64,000 nt of DNA from Candidatus Heimdallarchaeota archaeon (GTDB taxonomy: Archaea; Asgardarchaeota; Heimdallarchaeia; JABLTI01), in the NCBI GenBank assembly GCA_019058275.1, contig JAHLVW010000025.1, forward strand, positions 1 through 64,000, written 5' to 3'. The position numbers and the translations under genes are program-made. Under the pieces are notes generated by a model, which was given only the letters and a program-made list of their open reading frames with translations, had not been told where the DNA came from and did not search any database. Positions 34,906-44,084 of this stretch are shown here, piece after piece; within the stretch, counting starts at the first letter, position 1, and each line of letters opens with the position of its first letter.

Positions 34906-35794
34906 ATTCTAATAGCTAAACAAAAAGTTAGAATTTTAGCAGATGCTACTATGGGGCTCCCTCCAGAGACGGTTAAAGATCTAGATATTGGTGTTTTACC
35001 AACACAAGTAATGATTGAAGATCGTGAGAAACCATATAGGAACTATATTAATATAACCCCTGAGGAGGTTTTTGAAAAACTTCTGAAAGTAAAAGAAATC
35101 CCAACTACTGCTGTACCAACACAGGATGACATTTACAAAGTATATGAGGAATCCTTGAAAAATTTTGAATCAGTAATAGTTTTAGCTCATTCTAGTAAAA
35201 TTAGCAGTGGTTATAATTGTGCTTTACGAATTGCTGAAATGTTTCCTGGCAAAGATATAACTGTAATCGATACCAAACAATAACAATAATGGAAGGACTG
35301 TTGGTTTTTGAAGCTGCAATGATGGCTCGTAAAGGTGTGGATAAGGAGGAAATAATCAATCAAGTAAATTCCTTGATTCCTCACACACATGAGATTGCCA
35401 TTCTGAAATCATTAGATTATCTTAGAAAAGGTGGAAGAATTAGTATAGCAAAGTATCTTATCGGAAATCTAGCAAATTTCAAACCAATAATAGGTGTCGA
35501 AGATGGTTTGGTAAAGAACATTGGTAGAGTTAAGGGGTTTGATAATGGTATTGAAATTCTTAAGAAAAATATCCTAAACATATTGCAAAATCGAAAAACA
35601 GATTTTGAGACAGTCTTCATGCTTTAATGCCTAAGGAAGCTAAAGATCTCAAAGACTTCATACTCACACAGAAAGAAAATATTCCAAGAAAAGTTGAAAT
35701 TTATACGCTTGGACCAGTTTTAGGAACTCATATTGGTCCATATGCACTTAGCATTTGATGGATAGGCGACTGGGATGAAAGTTGGCTCAAATAA
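34906..35794 (+). pseudogene. DegV-family fatty-acid-binding protein, broken
   Basis: Three consecutive fragments together spell one DegV protein: RILADATMGLPPETVKD... (to 35283); GLLVFEAAMMARKG...LDYLRKGGRIS...KPIIGVEDG (35289-35627); and HALMPKEAKDLKDF...LGPVLGTHIGPYAL (35618-35757). They are joined by a frameshift at about 35279-35283 (one A missing) and another at about 35612-35618. An in-frame TGA sits at 35756, after which WIGDWDESWLK continues to TAA at 35794. No good start codon follows the AAGGAG at 34895. DegV proteins bind fatty acids for phospholipid synthesis in bacteria. This copy is inactive. Confidence 0.85.
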
Positions 35795-35889
35795 ATAGTG
35801 TTACCAAGTGTTGTATTTGAAAGAAAACCCTTTTAGGATTGATTTCTCAGTATATTTATATATCAACTATTATTGGAGCTATTATAAAA

Positions 35890-36684
35890 ATGGTTAAGCC
35901 AGGTTCAATCGTTGGCGGATTTATTATTGCAATTTCTATAGCTATGCAAGTTATTACGCTTGTCGAAATCGTTTCTTATTATTGGTTACTGTTTATTTGG
36001 GCAGCTGGACTTATTGCAGGAGTAACGTATGTTTTAGGGGGATTGGCTTTCGATTCAGATAAAATGGAATATTTCACAATCTCCGGTATTGGTTTTGGAT
36101 CTATAATTGCTGTTACTGTTTATTTCTGCGTTTTCCAAGCTGAATCAATATACAATATGCTATTACCACTTGTTGCTGGAAAAGCCCTCTGGGCTTTCGG
36201 AGCAGTTGGTTTATCAACTGGGTCTGCAATATTAATGGCAATTGCACCTCTATTTGTAGTAGCAGGTACTGGAAAGCAAATGAAGGGAGTAAAACCTGGA
36301 GCTATTATTGGTGGTATTTTAATTAGTTCTTCATTGTTTTTACAAATTATAACGGTCATTCATTTCGCCAAGTATTACTGGCTTCTTGTATTCTGGTTCA
36401 TTGGTTTAGTTGGGGCTATTTCTCTCGCTATTGGTGCCAGAGCAAAGTGGGGTTATAATAGCACAGAAGCTTTTGTGACTGCTGGAATTTTCATCGGCAT
36501 TCTTCTTGTTTTGGTTATTTGGTGGACTGTTTCACCATCTATGAAAGCTAATATAACAAATACAATACCAGGTGTTACACATCCTATTGGAGAAATATTA
36601 CCTACAGTAATCTCTTTTATCTCTGGTGTTATAGCATTCTTTGGTGTACTATTTTGTACAGCTTCTGAGAAAAGTAGATACTAA
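35890..36684 (+). CDS. polytopic membrane protein with internal duplication
   Basis: Unrecognised, about 264 aa from the ATG at 35890 (GGAG 11 nt upstream; a longer frame begins with TTG at 35839). About seven or eight hydrophobic helices. The two halves are homologous: KPGSIVGGFIIAISIAMQVI...YYWLLFIWAAGLIAG in the first, and KPGAIIGGILISSSLFLQII...YYWLLVFWFIGLVGA in the second, about 135 residues later. This is a fixed tandem duplication of a four-helix unit. No transporter motif seen. Confidence 0.65.
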   Translation: MVKPGSIVGGFIIAISIAMQVITLVEIVSYYWLLFIWAAGLIAGVTYVLGGLAFDSDKMEYFTISGIGFGSIIAVTVYFCVFQAESIYNMLLPLVAGKALWAFGAVGLSTGSAILMAIAPLFVVAGTGKQMKGVKPGAIIGGILISSSLFLQIITVIHFAKYYWLLVFWFIGLVGAISLAIGARAKWGYNSTEAFVTAGIFIGILLVLVIWWTVSPSMKANITNTIPGVTHPIGEILPTVISFISGVIAFFGVLFCTASEKSRY

Positions 36685-36833
36685 TCTTTTCTCAACTTTT
36701 TCTTTTGTTTTAAACATAATTCTTCAATTTTCTTTGAATAATTAACAAAGGAATTAAAAGGATATTTAGTTTATCAAAAACGAATATTAAAGATTGTAGA
36801 TTTACTGTTATACGAAATATGTGAGGATATGAA

Positions 36834-37349
36834 TTGACAAAAACCATAAAATACCATTTTGAATATGGCTGCCTTGGTGGTACTTTTGATAGATTACATG
36901 GTGGTCAGAAGTTACTACTCACTACTGCCTTCAAACTTGCCAAAAAGGTCCTAATAGGTATAACTACTGACGAATTAGCTAAAAGAGGTAAAAAAATCCA
37001 TCACTTAATATGGCCTTACGAAAAACGATCCAAAGATGTACTGGATTTTCTACACTCAATTGGTATTTCTGATGATCGTATAGAAATAAAACCACTGTCT
37101 CGAGCAACACAATATGCTGACGAAATTTCTGAACTAGAAATAATAGTACTAAGTCCGGAAACATATGGTAGATTGTTGGACATTAATGATCTTCGAAGAG
37201 AAAAGGATTTAGCTGAATTATTGGCAATCGCCATTCCTTATTTTAGAGATGAAAATGGGAAAATTGTAAGTTCTCAAACCTTTAGAGAGCTGGAAATGAA
37301 ATTGAAGCAACAAATTAAGCGTAAAGATGATGATGCTGCTGCTTTATAA
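36834..37349 (+). CDS. coaD: phosphopantetheine adenylyltransferase, archaeal type
   Basis: Converts 4'-phosphopantetheine and ATP to dephospho-CoA. It has the nucleotidyltransferase signature GGTFDRLHGGQKLLL (about 11-25), where the T/HxGH second His is Gln, and a typical KRG...WPYEKR segment, with ...VLSPETYGRLLDINDLR later. 171 aa, matching the archaeal/eukaryotic COG1019 type rather than bacterial CoaD. Start TTG at 36834 after GTGAGGAT. Its 3' end converges on polB 14 nt away. Confidence 0.88.
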   Translation: MTKTIKYHFEYGCLGGTFDRLHGGQKLLLTTAFKLAKKVLIGITTDELAKRGKKIHHLIWPYEKRSKDVLDFLHSIGISDDRIEIKPLSRATQYADEISELEIIVLSPETYGRLLDINDLRREKDLAELLAIAIPYFRDENGKIVSSQTFRELEMKLKQQIKRKDDDAAAL

Positions 37350-37363
37350 TTCAGTTTTACATT

Positions 37364-40123
37364 TTAAAAGAAATCATCCAGTGACCTAATACCAATTATC
37401 TTATCAAATGATATGCCTATTGGGTCAAGAACTTGTGTTAATGTGGAATCCATTTGCGTCAGATATTTATCTACATCAATTTCTGAAACATCTGCTAATT
37501 CCACAGGTTTTACCCCTTCTTGTCCCCTGGTTTTTACATATGATACTAAATCTCCAGCTCCTAATTTTTGACCTGTTTTATCAGCTAGAAAACGAGCTGC
37601 TTTTACATGTTGTGGGGTTGTTTTTACATATTGATTTAGATTCTTATTTAGTTGCACTTTGAAAACCAAGGATTCAATCGCTAATTCACGTTTCTTTAGT
37701 TTGGAATAACATTGTTGTACAATATCCTCAATTTGCTGTTTAGCTTTATCAAAATCCTCTTCTTGGTTAATACAGCTTAAAATGGTCACTATCTCATAAA
37801 AGACATCTTTCAAAAATGGTGGAGTATTTCTTTTCTTTCCTAGTAGACCTTTCACGTCTACACTGCCATCATGATAAACTCCAAGATAGTTCTTCTTTCT
37901 ATCTGATAGAGCTAAATATCTGTATGTTTTGTCTACATCAAGATTGATCTTAAGGTTCTTATCACTCCAAGCAATCAGCTCGTTAATCTGTTCTTGTGTA
38001 AGATTTTTCAAGAAAACTGAATCTGTATCTCCATAAATGACAGCAATACCCATCTGATTGCATTTTTCAATTGTTTGTGTAATTGCTTGTCGGCCAATAG
38101 CAGTTGTTGCTTCAGCTAATGGAGGACAATAAAATGGAAAATGAGGTGCACCAAAGACACCATAAGAAGCATTAATTACAACTTTTAAAGCTGATTGAAT
38201 AACTTCATAAAAACCTCGAATGTTTTCATCCAAGCTTTTATCTTTGGTTTTTGGTTTAAACCAAGAAATTCGTATGTCTCTGATAAAGCCAATCAAAATA
38301 GACATTAGTCCTCTATTTTTTGTACAAACCCAATGATCTGTATCTGGAATTAATTTAATATCTTTACATTCCTCATGCTTGCAGTTCATTGTTTCATAGG
38401 AAAGATTCCATGTCTTTATTATACTCGGGTATAGACTAGCAAAATCCAGTACAGTAACATCAAAATGTATCCCTGGATCTGGATCAACAACTAGAGCACC
38501 TTTGTATTTCTTTCCTTTTATCATGGCACTTGTTGTTGAATCACCTCGAGAGCTAATGATCTCTTCAGGTCTAGGAATAAGATACTTTCTTCTTCGATGT
38601 TCTGCAAATAACCAGTTTCTAATCCAACTTGAAACTGCTTGTCGAGTTATATCCTCAAAGGTCATACCAGTAAGACGCATAAGTTGAATGATTAATCGAA
38701 TTGTTACAGAATCATTAAATGTGGTTAACTCGAGTGTAATTTTACTATCCCATAAATTGTATCGAGCGAGATCATAACAGCTTGCATATCCAATTTCTTC
38801 TTCTAATTCGATTTTTCCTACGTCAAGCAATGCACTACTAACAGCGTTTAGTGAACTTTCACTATATTTAGAAGCAAACGCATAAACCTTAATTGCAGCT
38901 TGATTGAAAAAGCGATAAGCATCAAAATGAATTGAATTTCTTATCTTACAGCTATCTCTAACCATTATGATAGGATTATCTTTCTTGGTAATTTTCAAGC
39001 GAACTGCTCGATTATAGAGATATGGCAGATCATAATTGTCACCGTTGAAAGTAATAATCATTGGATATTCTTGCATTAATCTGAAAGTTTCACGTAAAAG
39101 CTCTGCTTCATCATCATAGAAGGTTATTTCTACATCATCAGCCAATTCTTCTGAACGGGTTCCTAATGGTACATCTTCTCGTTTCAGTACTAGTGCTTTC
39201 TTTACTCCATCATTTCCTACAATTGCTACAGAAATTACCTTCTCTTCTGCCTTTTTTGGATCAGAAATATGAGTCATGGTTTTTGTATAAACCTCAATAT
39301 CTATTGCTGCGCGTTTTATGTGTGGTACTCTAGCTAAGAATAGTGGTAGATATATTGGAATTAGTTCTTTAACTTCCTTAGGTGAATCCTTGAATATATC
39401 ACGGATTTGTTTTTCAACTTCCTTATCTACTTCAGGAAAAACTGGTTCTAAATTACTATTTTTTACTTGATAAAACATTCCAGGAAATAATTCACGATCA
39501 TAGAGGTAATTTTGATGATATCTAATATTTGCTTCCCATGCAGCAGGTAATTTATCTCTTAAACTATCAAACCCACCTGCTATAGCCAATGGATCAGTTA
39601 CAAGAATTTTTGTCATGGGAACTTTATCATCGATTAATAAATTTTGAAGTGTAACTTTTTCATAACCAGTTATTTTAGAGAAGTTTTTAACTGGTGATAT
39701 TTGTTTTAGTTCTTCTTCTTTTAAATCAGATAAACAATATGGCTTATGTTCAGTATTATCATACCAACCAAATAGTCGATTAGAGTGTTCATCTAATAGA
39801 TAGAGAAATGCTTTACCACTTTTACCATCATATACTGATTGCAACAAACAACATGGTGGAGTGTTAGTCGGACATAGTTCTACTGGAGCACCCTCAAAAA
39901 TGACATCCTCGTCATCATCTTCTTGGTCTTTCTCTAAATCATCACTTGCATTGCTCACAGCTAATTCATTTACCATAGTAGAGGGCTTGCCAGATAGATT
40001 ATCATCTTTTCTTATTTGCTCTGGTTTTTCTGAAGAAGCTAATTCTTTCTCTTTCTTTGCATCTTTTTTATCAATGTTTTCAGATGGGAAGAAAGTGTCT
40101 AATGATAATTGTTTTTTGCTCAT
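37364..40123 (-). CDS. polB: family-B DNA polymerase
   Basis: Replicative/repair DNA polymerase, 919 aa. Exonuclease motifs: AIDIEVY (Exo I), ITFNGDNYDLPYL (Exo II), YNLWDSKIT (Exo III). Polymerase motifs: DFASLYPSII (A), KVVINASYGVFG (B), YGDTDSVF (C). All catalytic acids are present. The N-terminus KKQLSLDTFFPSE contains QxxLxxFF, a canonical PCNA-interacting box at the very start, followed by about 70 residues of acidic low-complexity linker (DDLEKDQEDDDEDV). The C-terminus IRSLDDFF is a weaker PIP-like end. No C-terminal cysteine cluster is present. Confidence 0.95.
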   Translation of the reverse strand: MSKKQLSLDTFFPSENIDKKDAKKEKELASSEKPEQIRKDDNLSGKPSTMVNELAVSNASDDLEKDQEDDDEDVIFEGAPVELCPTNTPPCCLLQSVYDGKSGKAFLYLLDEHSNRLFGWYDNTEHKPYCLSDLKEEELKQISPVKNFSKITGYEKVTLQNLLIDDKVPMTKILVTDPLAIAGGFDSLRDKLPAAWEANIRYHQNYLYDRELFPGMFYQVKNSNLEPVFPEVDKEVEKQIRDIFKDSPKEVKELIPIYLPLFLARVPHIKRAAIDIEVYTKTMTHISDPKKAEEKVISVAIVGNDGVKKALVLKREDVPLGTRSEELADDVEITFYDDEAELLRETFRLMQEYPMIITFNGDNYDLPYLYNRAVRLKITKKDNPIIMVRDSCKIRNSIHFDAYRFFNQAAIKVYAFASKYSESSLNAVSSALLDVGKIELEEEIGYASCYDLARYNLWDSKITLELTTFNDSVTIRLIIQLMRLTGMTFEDITRQAVSSWIRNWLFAEHRRRKYLIPRPEEIISSRGDSTTSAMIKGKKYKGALVVDPDPGIHFDVTVLDFASLYPSIIKTWNLSYETMNCKHEECKDIKLIPDTDHWVCTKNRGLMSILIGFIRDIRISWFKPKTKDKSLDENIRGFYEVIQSALKVVINASYGVFGAPHFPFYCPPLAEATTAIGRQAITQTIEKCNQMGIAVIYGDTDSVFLKNLTQEQINELIAWSDKNLKINLDVDKTYRYLALSDRKKNYLGVYHDGSVDVKGLLGKKRNTPPFLKDVFYEIVTILSCINQEEDFDKAKQQIEDIVQQCYSKLKKRELAIESLVFKVQLNKNLNQYVKTTPQHVKAARFLADKTGQKLGAGDLVSYVKTRGQEGVKPVELADVSEIDVDKYLTQMDSTLTQVLDPIGISFDKIIGIRSLDDFF

Positions 40124-40309
40124 ACATTACCCTCATATCGCTGACAAATTCATAATGATTTAAAAATTAATACTTAGTTGTTTTTACTTGTTTTGGTCTT
40201 GTGAATTATGTTATTACTCATATATATGATATAATTAAACTTCAAAACCTTTTAACTCTTCTAGAGATGGGGTTTTTATTTGCCACTTTCTACTTCTTGA
40301 TGAGTATCA

Positions 40310-40732
40310 ATGAATGGAAATAACAACAACAGTAAATCCGATGTTGGTTTTTTAATTTTCTTGATTTTAGTGGTTACTGCTATGATTCCATTCTTCATTG
40401 GATTTGATAATTTTAATAAGATCTTGCAAATAAGTAAAATCATAATTTTTGTATTTACGGCAATAGCTGTAGCTGCTAGTGTAGTATTTGGTTTCATTTT
40501 CTTTAGAAAAAAATTAACATTTAAAAATCTCAAGAAAATTAACAATGATAGTGTAGAAGATGCAATTAATGAATCGTTAAATGAAGATAAACTAAAAGAT
40601 AAGAATATTCCAAAGATAGAATTAACATCTACTAACCAGCAGGAAAACATCTTAGATGTAGGAAATAAATTGTCTAAAATTGACTCAATGAGTAATGATT
40701 TGCGAAAGCTAAATCAAAAATATGATTTTTAG
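40310..40732 (+). CDS. small two-helix membrane protein
   Basis: Unrecognised 140-aa protein. An Asn-rich N-terminus (MNGNNNNSKSD) precedes two adjacent hydrophobic helices (about 12-34 and 44-66). A charged, Asn/Lys-rich cytosolic tail with predicted helix (KLSKIDSMSNDLRKLNQKYDF) follows. No motif. A TATA-like run (TCATATATATGATATAATT) lies about 90 nt upstream. Confidence 0.5.
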   Translation: MNGNNNNSKSDVGFLIFLILVVTAMIPFFIGFDNFNKILQISKIIIFVFTAIAVAASVVFGFIFFRKKLTFKNLKKINNDSVEDAINESLNEDKLKDKNIPKIELTSTNQQENILDVGNKLSKIDSMSNDLRKLNQKYDF

Positions 40733-40887
40733 AGAACTTCCATTAAATAAAACAAAAAGAACTGGAAAGAGTTATAGAATCAATGACCTATGGTAGAAAA
40801 TCATTGCGAAATCATCTCCTCCTAATGGTAAATCTGGTAATAAATGGTGAGAGTAAAAAAAAAGGAAAAGTAGAAATGGAAAAAGGA

Positions 40888-41059
40888 ATCTCATCATCGG
40901 CAACTAAAGAGAAAGATAATAACTCAAGTACTAAGGGGGCTGAGATGCATCTATTCACTTTCATGAGCAATGCTAACTCATAGAGTACAACCAGCTCAAA
41001 AAATTGGGACAGCTAGGAACATAACTAGAGAATAAGACAGTGAAAAAAACTGTTAGGAG
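40888..41059 (+). repeat. dispersed ~170-nt element, copy A (possible ncRNA)
   Basis: Matches 57245-57410 on the same strand over its whole length. Fully conserved blocks ATCTCA, GCTGAGATGCA, CATGAGCAATGCT, CAACCA and GGAACATA alternate with variable spacers of one to ten bases. A short open frame (40783-40983) runs through its first half but stops before the last third of the similarity. It ends 8 nt from the 3' end of the oppositely oriented tRNA-Asp. The longer gene-free stretch 40733-40887 upstream shows only faint similarity to the other copy (AATCAATGAC near 40771). Confidence 0.6.
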
Positions 41060-41066
41060 ATAAAAC

Positions 41067-41178
41067 TGGCGCCCCGATCGGGATTTGAACCCGAAACTGG
41101 TCAATGAGGTTTTTTTCTTCTCATTCATGTCCATCGGGTGACAGCCGAAGATGATAGGCCGTACTACACTATCAGGGC
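41067..41178 (-). tRNA. tRNA-Asp(GTC) with intron of about 33 nt and encoded CCA
   Basis: Acceptor strands GCCCTGA / TCGGGGC (one G-U pair) with G73 and an encoded CCA. T-arm TCGGG-TTCAAAT-CCCGA; anticodon loop CTGTCAC gives GTC (Asp), and G73 agrees. Anticodon stem TCGG/CCGA closes directly on the loop, so the extra sequence is not at the usual 37/38 site. It follows the 3' strand of the anticodon stem, near positions 42-47. The insert can pair as ATGAG / CTCAT with flanking 3-nt bulges, roughly bulge-helix-bulge. Exact splice points are uncertain. 112 nt in all, versus about 79 mature. Confidence 0.85.
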
Positions 41179-41285
41179 ACATTAGTTTTTTTCTGTTATT
41201 TTTTCCTTTTTAATCTTTTCTAAGAATATGTGTTATTCAATTTTACGTCTACTACTTGTATTGATTTTAACTGTCTAACAGACAT

Positions 41286-41879
41286 TCATTTTATGTTATC
41301 TTTCAATAGTTTGATTGCTTCTTCTCTTGCTTTAAGTAATGTTCGTCTTTCAATTCCTTCCATTTCCTGAGATGATAGTATCTTTTCTGTTAACACCTTT
41401 GTAAATAGGAGGTATTCATCTTTTCTACTTATGTATGGAATGACTTTTTCTTCGTGAATAAATTCCTCGATAGAGGTTTTTTTTCCATTATTATTTCCTT
41501 CGGTCAGATCAAATCTGAATTTAGCATAGACTAAAAAACAATGAACCATTGGAACGTATGGTATATTATACTTTATCAAAATCTTATCTAGTCCTGTTGA
41601 AATAGCTTCTGTCAGTTTGTAAATTCCCACTTTTTTGTAAAGTGATATTTTGAGTTCTTCTGCAAGACCGGCAATAACTCCATGTTTGGTTGTACAGCTA
41701 CACATATTTTCTAAAAATAATATCATTTTATCATCTTTGTCGCTGTTATATCCATATTTTAGATTATGAACATATAGACATGCTTCTTGGAAAGTTTCTA
41801 TACATAGATCTAAGAATTTCTGACTTATCTCTCCAGATGATGTTATTTTCGCTTTAGGTAGATTTTCATAAGAATCCAT
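41286..41879 (-). CDS. transglutaminase/papain-like fold protein, uncharacterised
   Basis: 197 aa. MDSYENLPKAKITSSGEI opens the protein. A candidate Cys-His-Asp triad is visible in order: CSCTTKHG (about 60-67), PMVHCFLVYAKFRFDLTEG (His about 112, Asp about 123). The motif CTTKHGVIAGLAEEL resembles the Cys-bearing helix of transglutaminase-like proteins. I know similar stand-alone proteins from bacteria and archaea but no tested function. Soluble, no signal peptide. It follows the tRNA gene on the same strand. Confidence 0.5.
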   Translation of the reverse strand: MDSYENLPKAKITSSGEISQKFLDLCIETFQEACLYVHNLKYGYNSDKDDKMILFLENMCSCTTKHGVIAGLAEELKISLYKKVGIYKLTEAISTGLDKILIKYNIPYVPMVHCFLVYAKFRFDLTEGNNNGKKTSIEEFIHEEKVIPYISRKDEYLLFTKVLTEKILSSQEMEGIERRTLLKAREEAIKLLKDNIK

Positions 41880-42002
41880 AATTAAGCTAAAGCAGTTTTT
41901 TCATATAAGATTGCTGTTTTAGAAACTATTTTCTCGCCGAAATTAGCTCTATATTTCTTAGATGATTTTAGATTTAAAAGAGAAGATCAGTTATCTTATT
42001 TG

Positions 42003-42725
42003 TCAGATATTTAATTTCCGTTTTAGATCCACACCTCGAATAATCCTGAAGTGCAAATATAGCAGAAATCCACCTATTACTAATGTTGACGCTAATACGT
42101 ACAATGACCAACTGACAGTAAATCGTTGCTTTAAAAAGCTGGAAATGATGAAATCGACTCCTAGACAAATAACTCCAATGCCAAATAGTATGAATGATGC
42201 AATATTCAATCCCTTATTCTTAACAGAAATTGAAGTTATTACAACTGCAATAATTATCGTCTCTACTAACGCTACCATAGGCAATCCTACTCGTAAATAC
42301 CAATCGATTCGTCCGTTATCTATTAAATCTATAACCAAGAGGAAAACAAAAAGTGGGAGTGCTTCTCCTATTAGTAAAATCGTTAGTTTATCTGGGAATA
42401 GTAATGGCATTGAAATAATGAGCCAAACCAGTATTAGTGAAGCAATTGAGTAAAGTGACCAGCTTACAGTTTTATTAATAATTAAATCAGTAAACAAAGT
42501 GATTAGTAATGGAATTATTAGTGTAACGCTAGCAATTTCCCAAATTAGTTTGCGTCTTTGTTTTGCAGTTCTCCCTGGTTTACTTGGTCCTAGTGCAGGT
42601 TCGTCTGGGTACTTTTTTGTATATTCAACAGGTTCTTCATCAGTTTCTTGTATTGGTGATCCGCATAGAGGGCAATGTGTTTTATGTGGTTCAATTTCTA
42701 CTCCACATTTGCTGCAAAATGACAA
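42003..42725 (-). CDS. zinc-ribbon polytopic membrane protein (DUF6320-like)
   Basis: 240 aa. The N-terminal zinc ribbon CSKCGVEIEPHKTHCPLCG is followed by a proline/acidic linker and about six membrane helices (from about 62 to 225). Proteins of this build (DUF6320) occur next to alcohol-acetyltransferase-like genes in Firmicutes, and the same pairing is seen here with a 12-nt gap. A membrane partner of the acyltransferase is therefore likely, but the reaction is unknown. Start TTG at 42725. Confidence 0.65.
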   Translation of the reverse strand: MSFCSKCGVEIEPHKTHCPLCGSPIQETDEEPVEYTKKYPDEPALGPSKPGRTAKQRRKLIWEIASVTLIIPLLITLFTDLIINKTVSWSLYSIASLILVWLIISMPLLFPDKLTILLIGEALPLFVFLLVIDLIDNGRIDWYLRVGLPMVALVETIIIAVVITSISVKNKGLNIASFILFGIGVICLGVDFIISSFLKQRFTVSWSLYVLASTLVIGGFLLYLHFRIIRGVDLKRKLNI

Positions 42726-42737
42726 TGCTATTATCTC

Positions 42738-44084
42738 CTAATTTGTTTCGATTCTTATTTCTATTCCTTCTTTAACAAGCTTTCTAAAGAAGGTTTTTTC
42801 TACGATTGTTTCTTTTATTGTTCTTCCCCAGCTTATGTATAGATTTTCTTCATAGCTTACAACAGCACAACCTGTTTTTGTGACTGGACTTGGTGCTGGG
42901 AAGAGATGAATATCACTAATTTCGTTATTTAATGGTTCTGGTAATGATACTTTACCTAAGTTAGTGATTACTCCTGAATATAGAAATTCCCCTTGTCCGT
43001 TATAAATGACTTTACCAAATAGCTTCTTCAGAAACAATGGAGTATATCTTACTATTGGGTTTAATTCTCCTCTTACATTTCGAGCAATCTGCTGATTTAT
43101 GTATTTATCAGAAACCTCTAATCGCATGTAATGATATACTTGCTTCAAAATTTCTTCAAATGAATACTTACCTAATCTTGGATCAATAAATGGAGTTACA
43201 TATAATGAGAAGTTTCTCATGGTCTTAGATGGATAAATTCTTCTTAGATTTACAGGAACCATTAATCGTATTGGTTTTAGATTCTTCTTTAGCACTTTCA
43301 AAGGTAAGCTAAACAACACTTCTTGTAAAGAATCCAAGTATATTGCTGTTAGGTATTCAGTAAGAGTAACATTCAATTCCTTTGATTTTTGAAGCACTTG
43401 TTTTATTGGCATTATACCTGTTAAGATGTTATAGACCCCTTTAGGTTCCAATTTGTATGGTAAATGAAATGCTTTTGAGATACGTTTTGGATCAGGAATT
43501 TCTTTATGATAATTCTTCCTAAATGCATCTTCATATTCTTCTTTATGAGGTTCTTCCCCAGGTCGAAAAATATCTTGCCAATCATTGATTTCTAAACCCG
43601 TTAATCTTAGATATTCACTTACTAGAGATTTCAAAAAAGTTAGTGCACCTCTCCCATCTGTTATACTATGATGGAATTCAACTGCTATACGATTATAAAA
43701 TGCTCTTACTCTAAATGGGAATATTCCTTTCTTAGTTATTGGCATTTTTTGACTTGGATATTTTGAGTCCTTTATGATTGTTGGTTTTCCACTAGTATAT
43801 TCCCAATAATTCCAAAATAAACCTCTTTGTAGATTAACTCTATAATATGGAAATCTTACAATTATGTTTTCAAGTGTTTGTTGTAATAGTCCTACATTTA
43901 TGGAGTGTTTTAGAGTAGCAGTCATTCTAAATAGACAAGGAATTCTTGATGATGTAACTAGAGAAAATATTGTTGCTGCGTTATCTAATTTATAAGATGT
44001 TGGAATTTGATTCTCGTCTGTTACCTGGGAGTTCTGATGATCCAATGATGTATGAGAATCACTATTACTTTGTCTTGAATTCAT
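42738..44084 (-). CDS. condensation-domain/alcohol acetyltransferase-like acyltransferase
   Basis: 448 aa CoA-dependent acyltransferase fold with the catalytic HHxxxDG motif as FHHSITDGRGALTFLKS (about 145-160) and a C-terminal channel motif region (SGVITNLGKVSLPEP, about 380). It is related to wax-ester synthase/PapA/alcohol acetyltransferase proteins rather than NRPS modules, as no carrier or adenylation domain is nearby. An operon with the zinc-ribbon membrane protein suggests acylation of a lipid or envelope alcohol. Cytosolic or peripheral. Confidence 0.72.
   Translation of the reverse strand: MNSRQSNSDSHTSLDHQNSQVTDENQIPTSYKLDNAATIFSLVTSSRIPCLFRMTATLKHSINVGLLQQTLENIIVRFPYYRVNLQRGLFWNYWEYTSGKPTIIKDSKYPSQKMPITKKGIFPFRVRAFYNRIAVEFHHSITDGRGALTFLKSLVSEYLRLTGLEINDWQDIFRPGEEPHKEEYEDAFRKNYHKEIPDPKRISKAFHLPYKLEPKGVYNILTGIMPIKQVLQKSKELNVTLTEYLTAIYLDSLQEVLFSLPLKVLKKNLKPIRLMVPVNLRRIYPSKTMRNFSLYVTPFIDPRLGKYSFEEILKQVYHYMRLEVSDKYINQQIARNVRGELNPIVRYTPLFLKKLFGKVIYNGQGEFLYSGVITNLGKVSLPEPLNNEISDIHLFPAPSPVTKTGCAVVSYEENLYISWGRTIKETIVEKTFFRKLVKEGIEIRIETN

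Noticed and set aside
35756..35758. Programmed UGA recoding (selenocysteine) in DegV and YyaL remnants
   Set aside because: The same loci carry multiple frameshifts, the TGA positions do not match redox-active Cys sites, and no insertion element was seen nearby.
40783..40983. 66-codon open frame in copy A of the dispersed element (and the 65-codon frame at 57167-57364 in copy B) as genes
   Set aside because: The shared peptide part (AEMH...MSNA) is short, the N-terminal halves are unrelated, and nucleotide similarity continues past the stop in copy A. A nucleic-acid element explains this better than a protein family.
40938..41030. TPP riboswitch in the dispersed element
   Set aside because: GGCTGAGA and a late GGGAA-like block recall the THI box, but the CCTGAT and GATAAT blocks are missing, spacing is too long, and no thiamine gene follows either copy.
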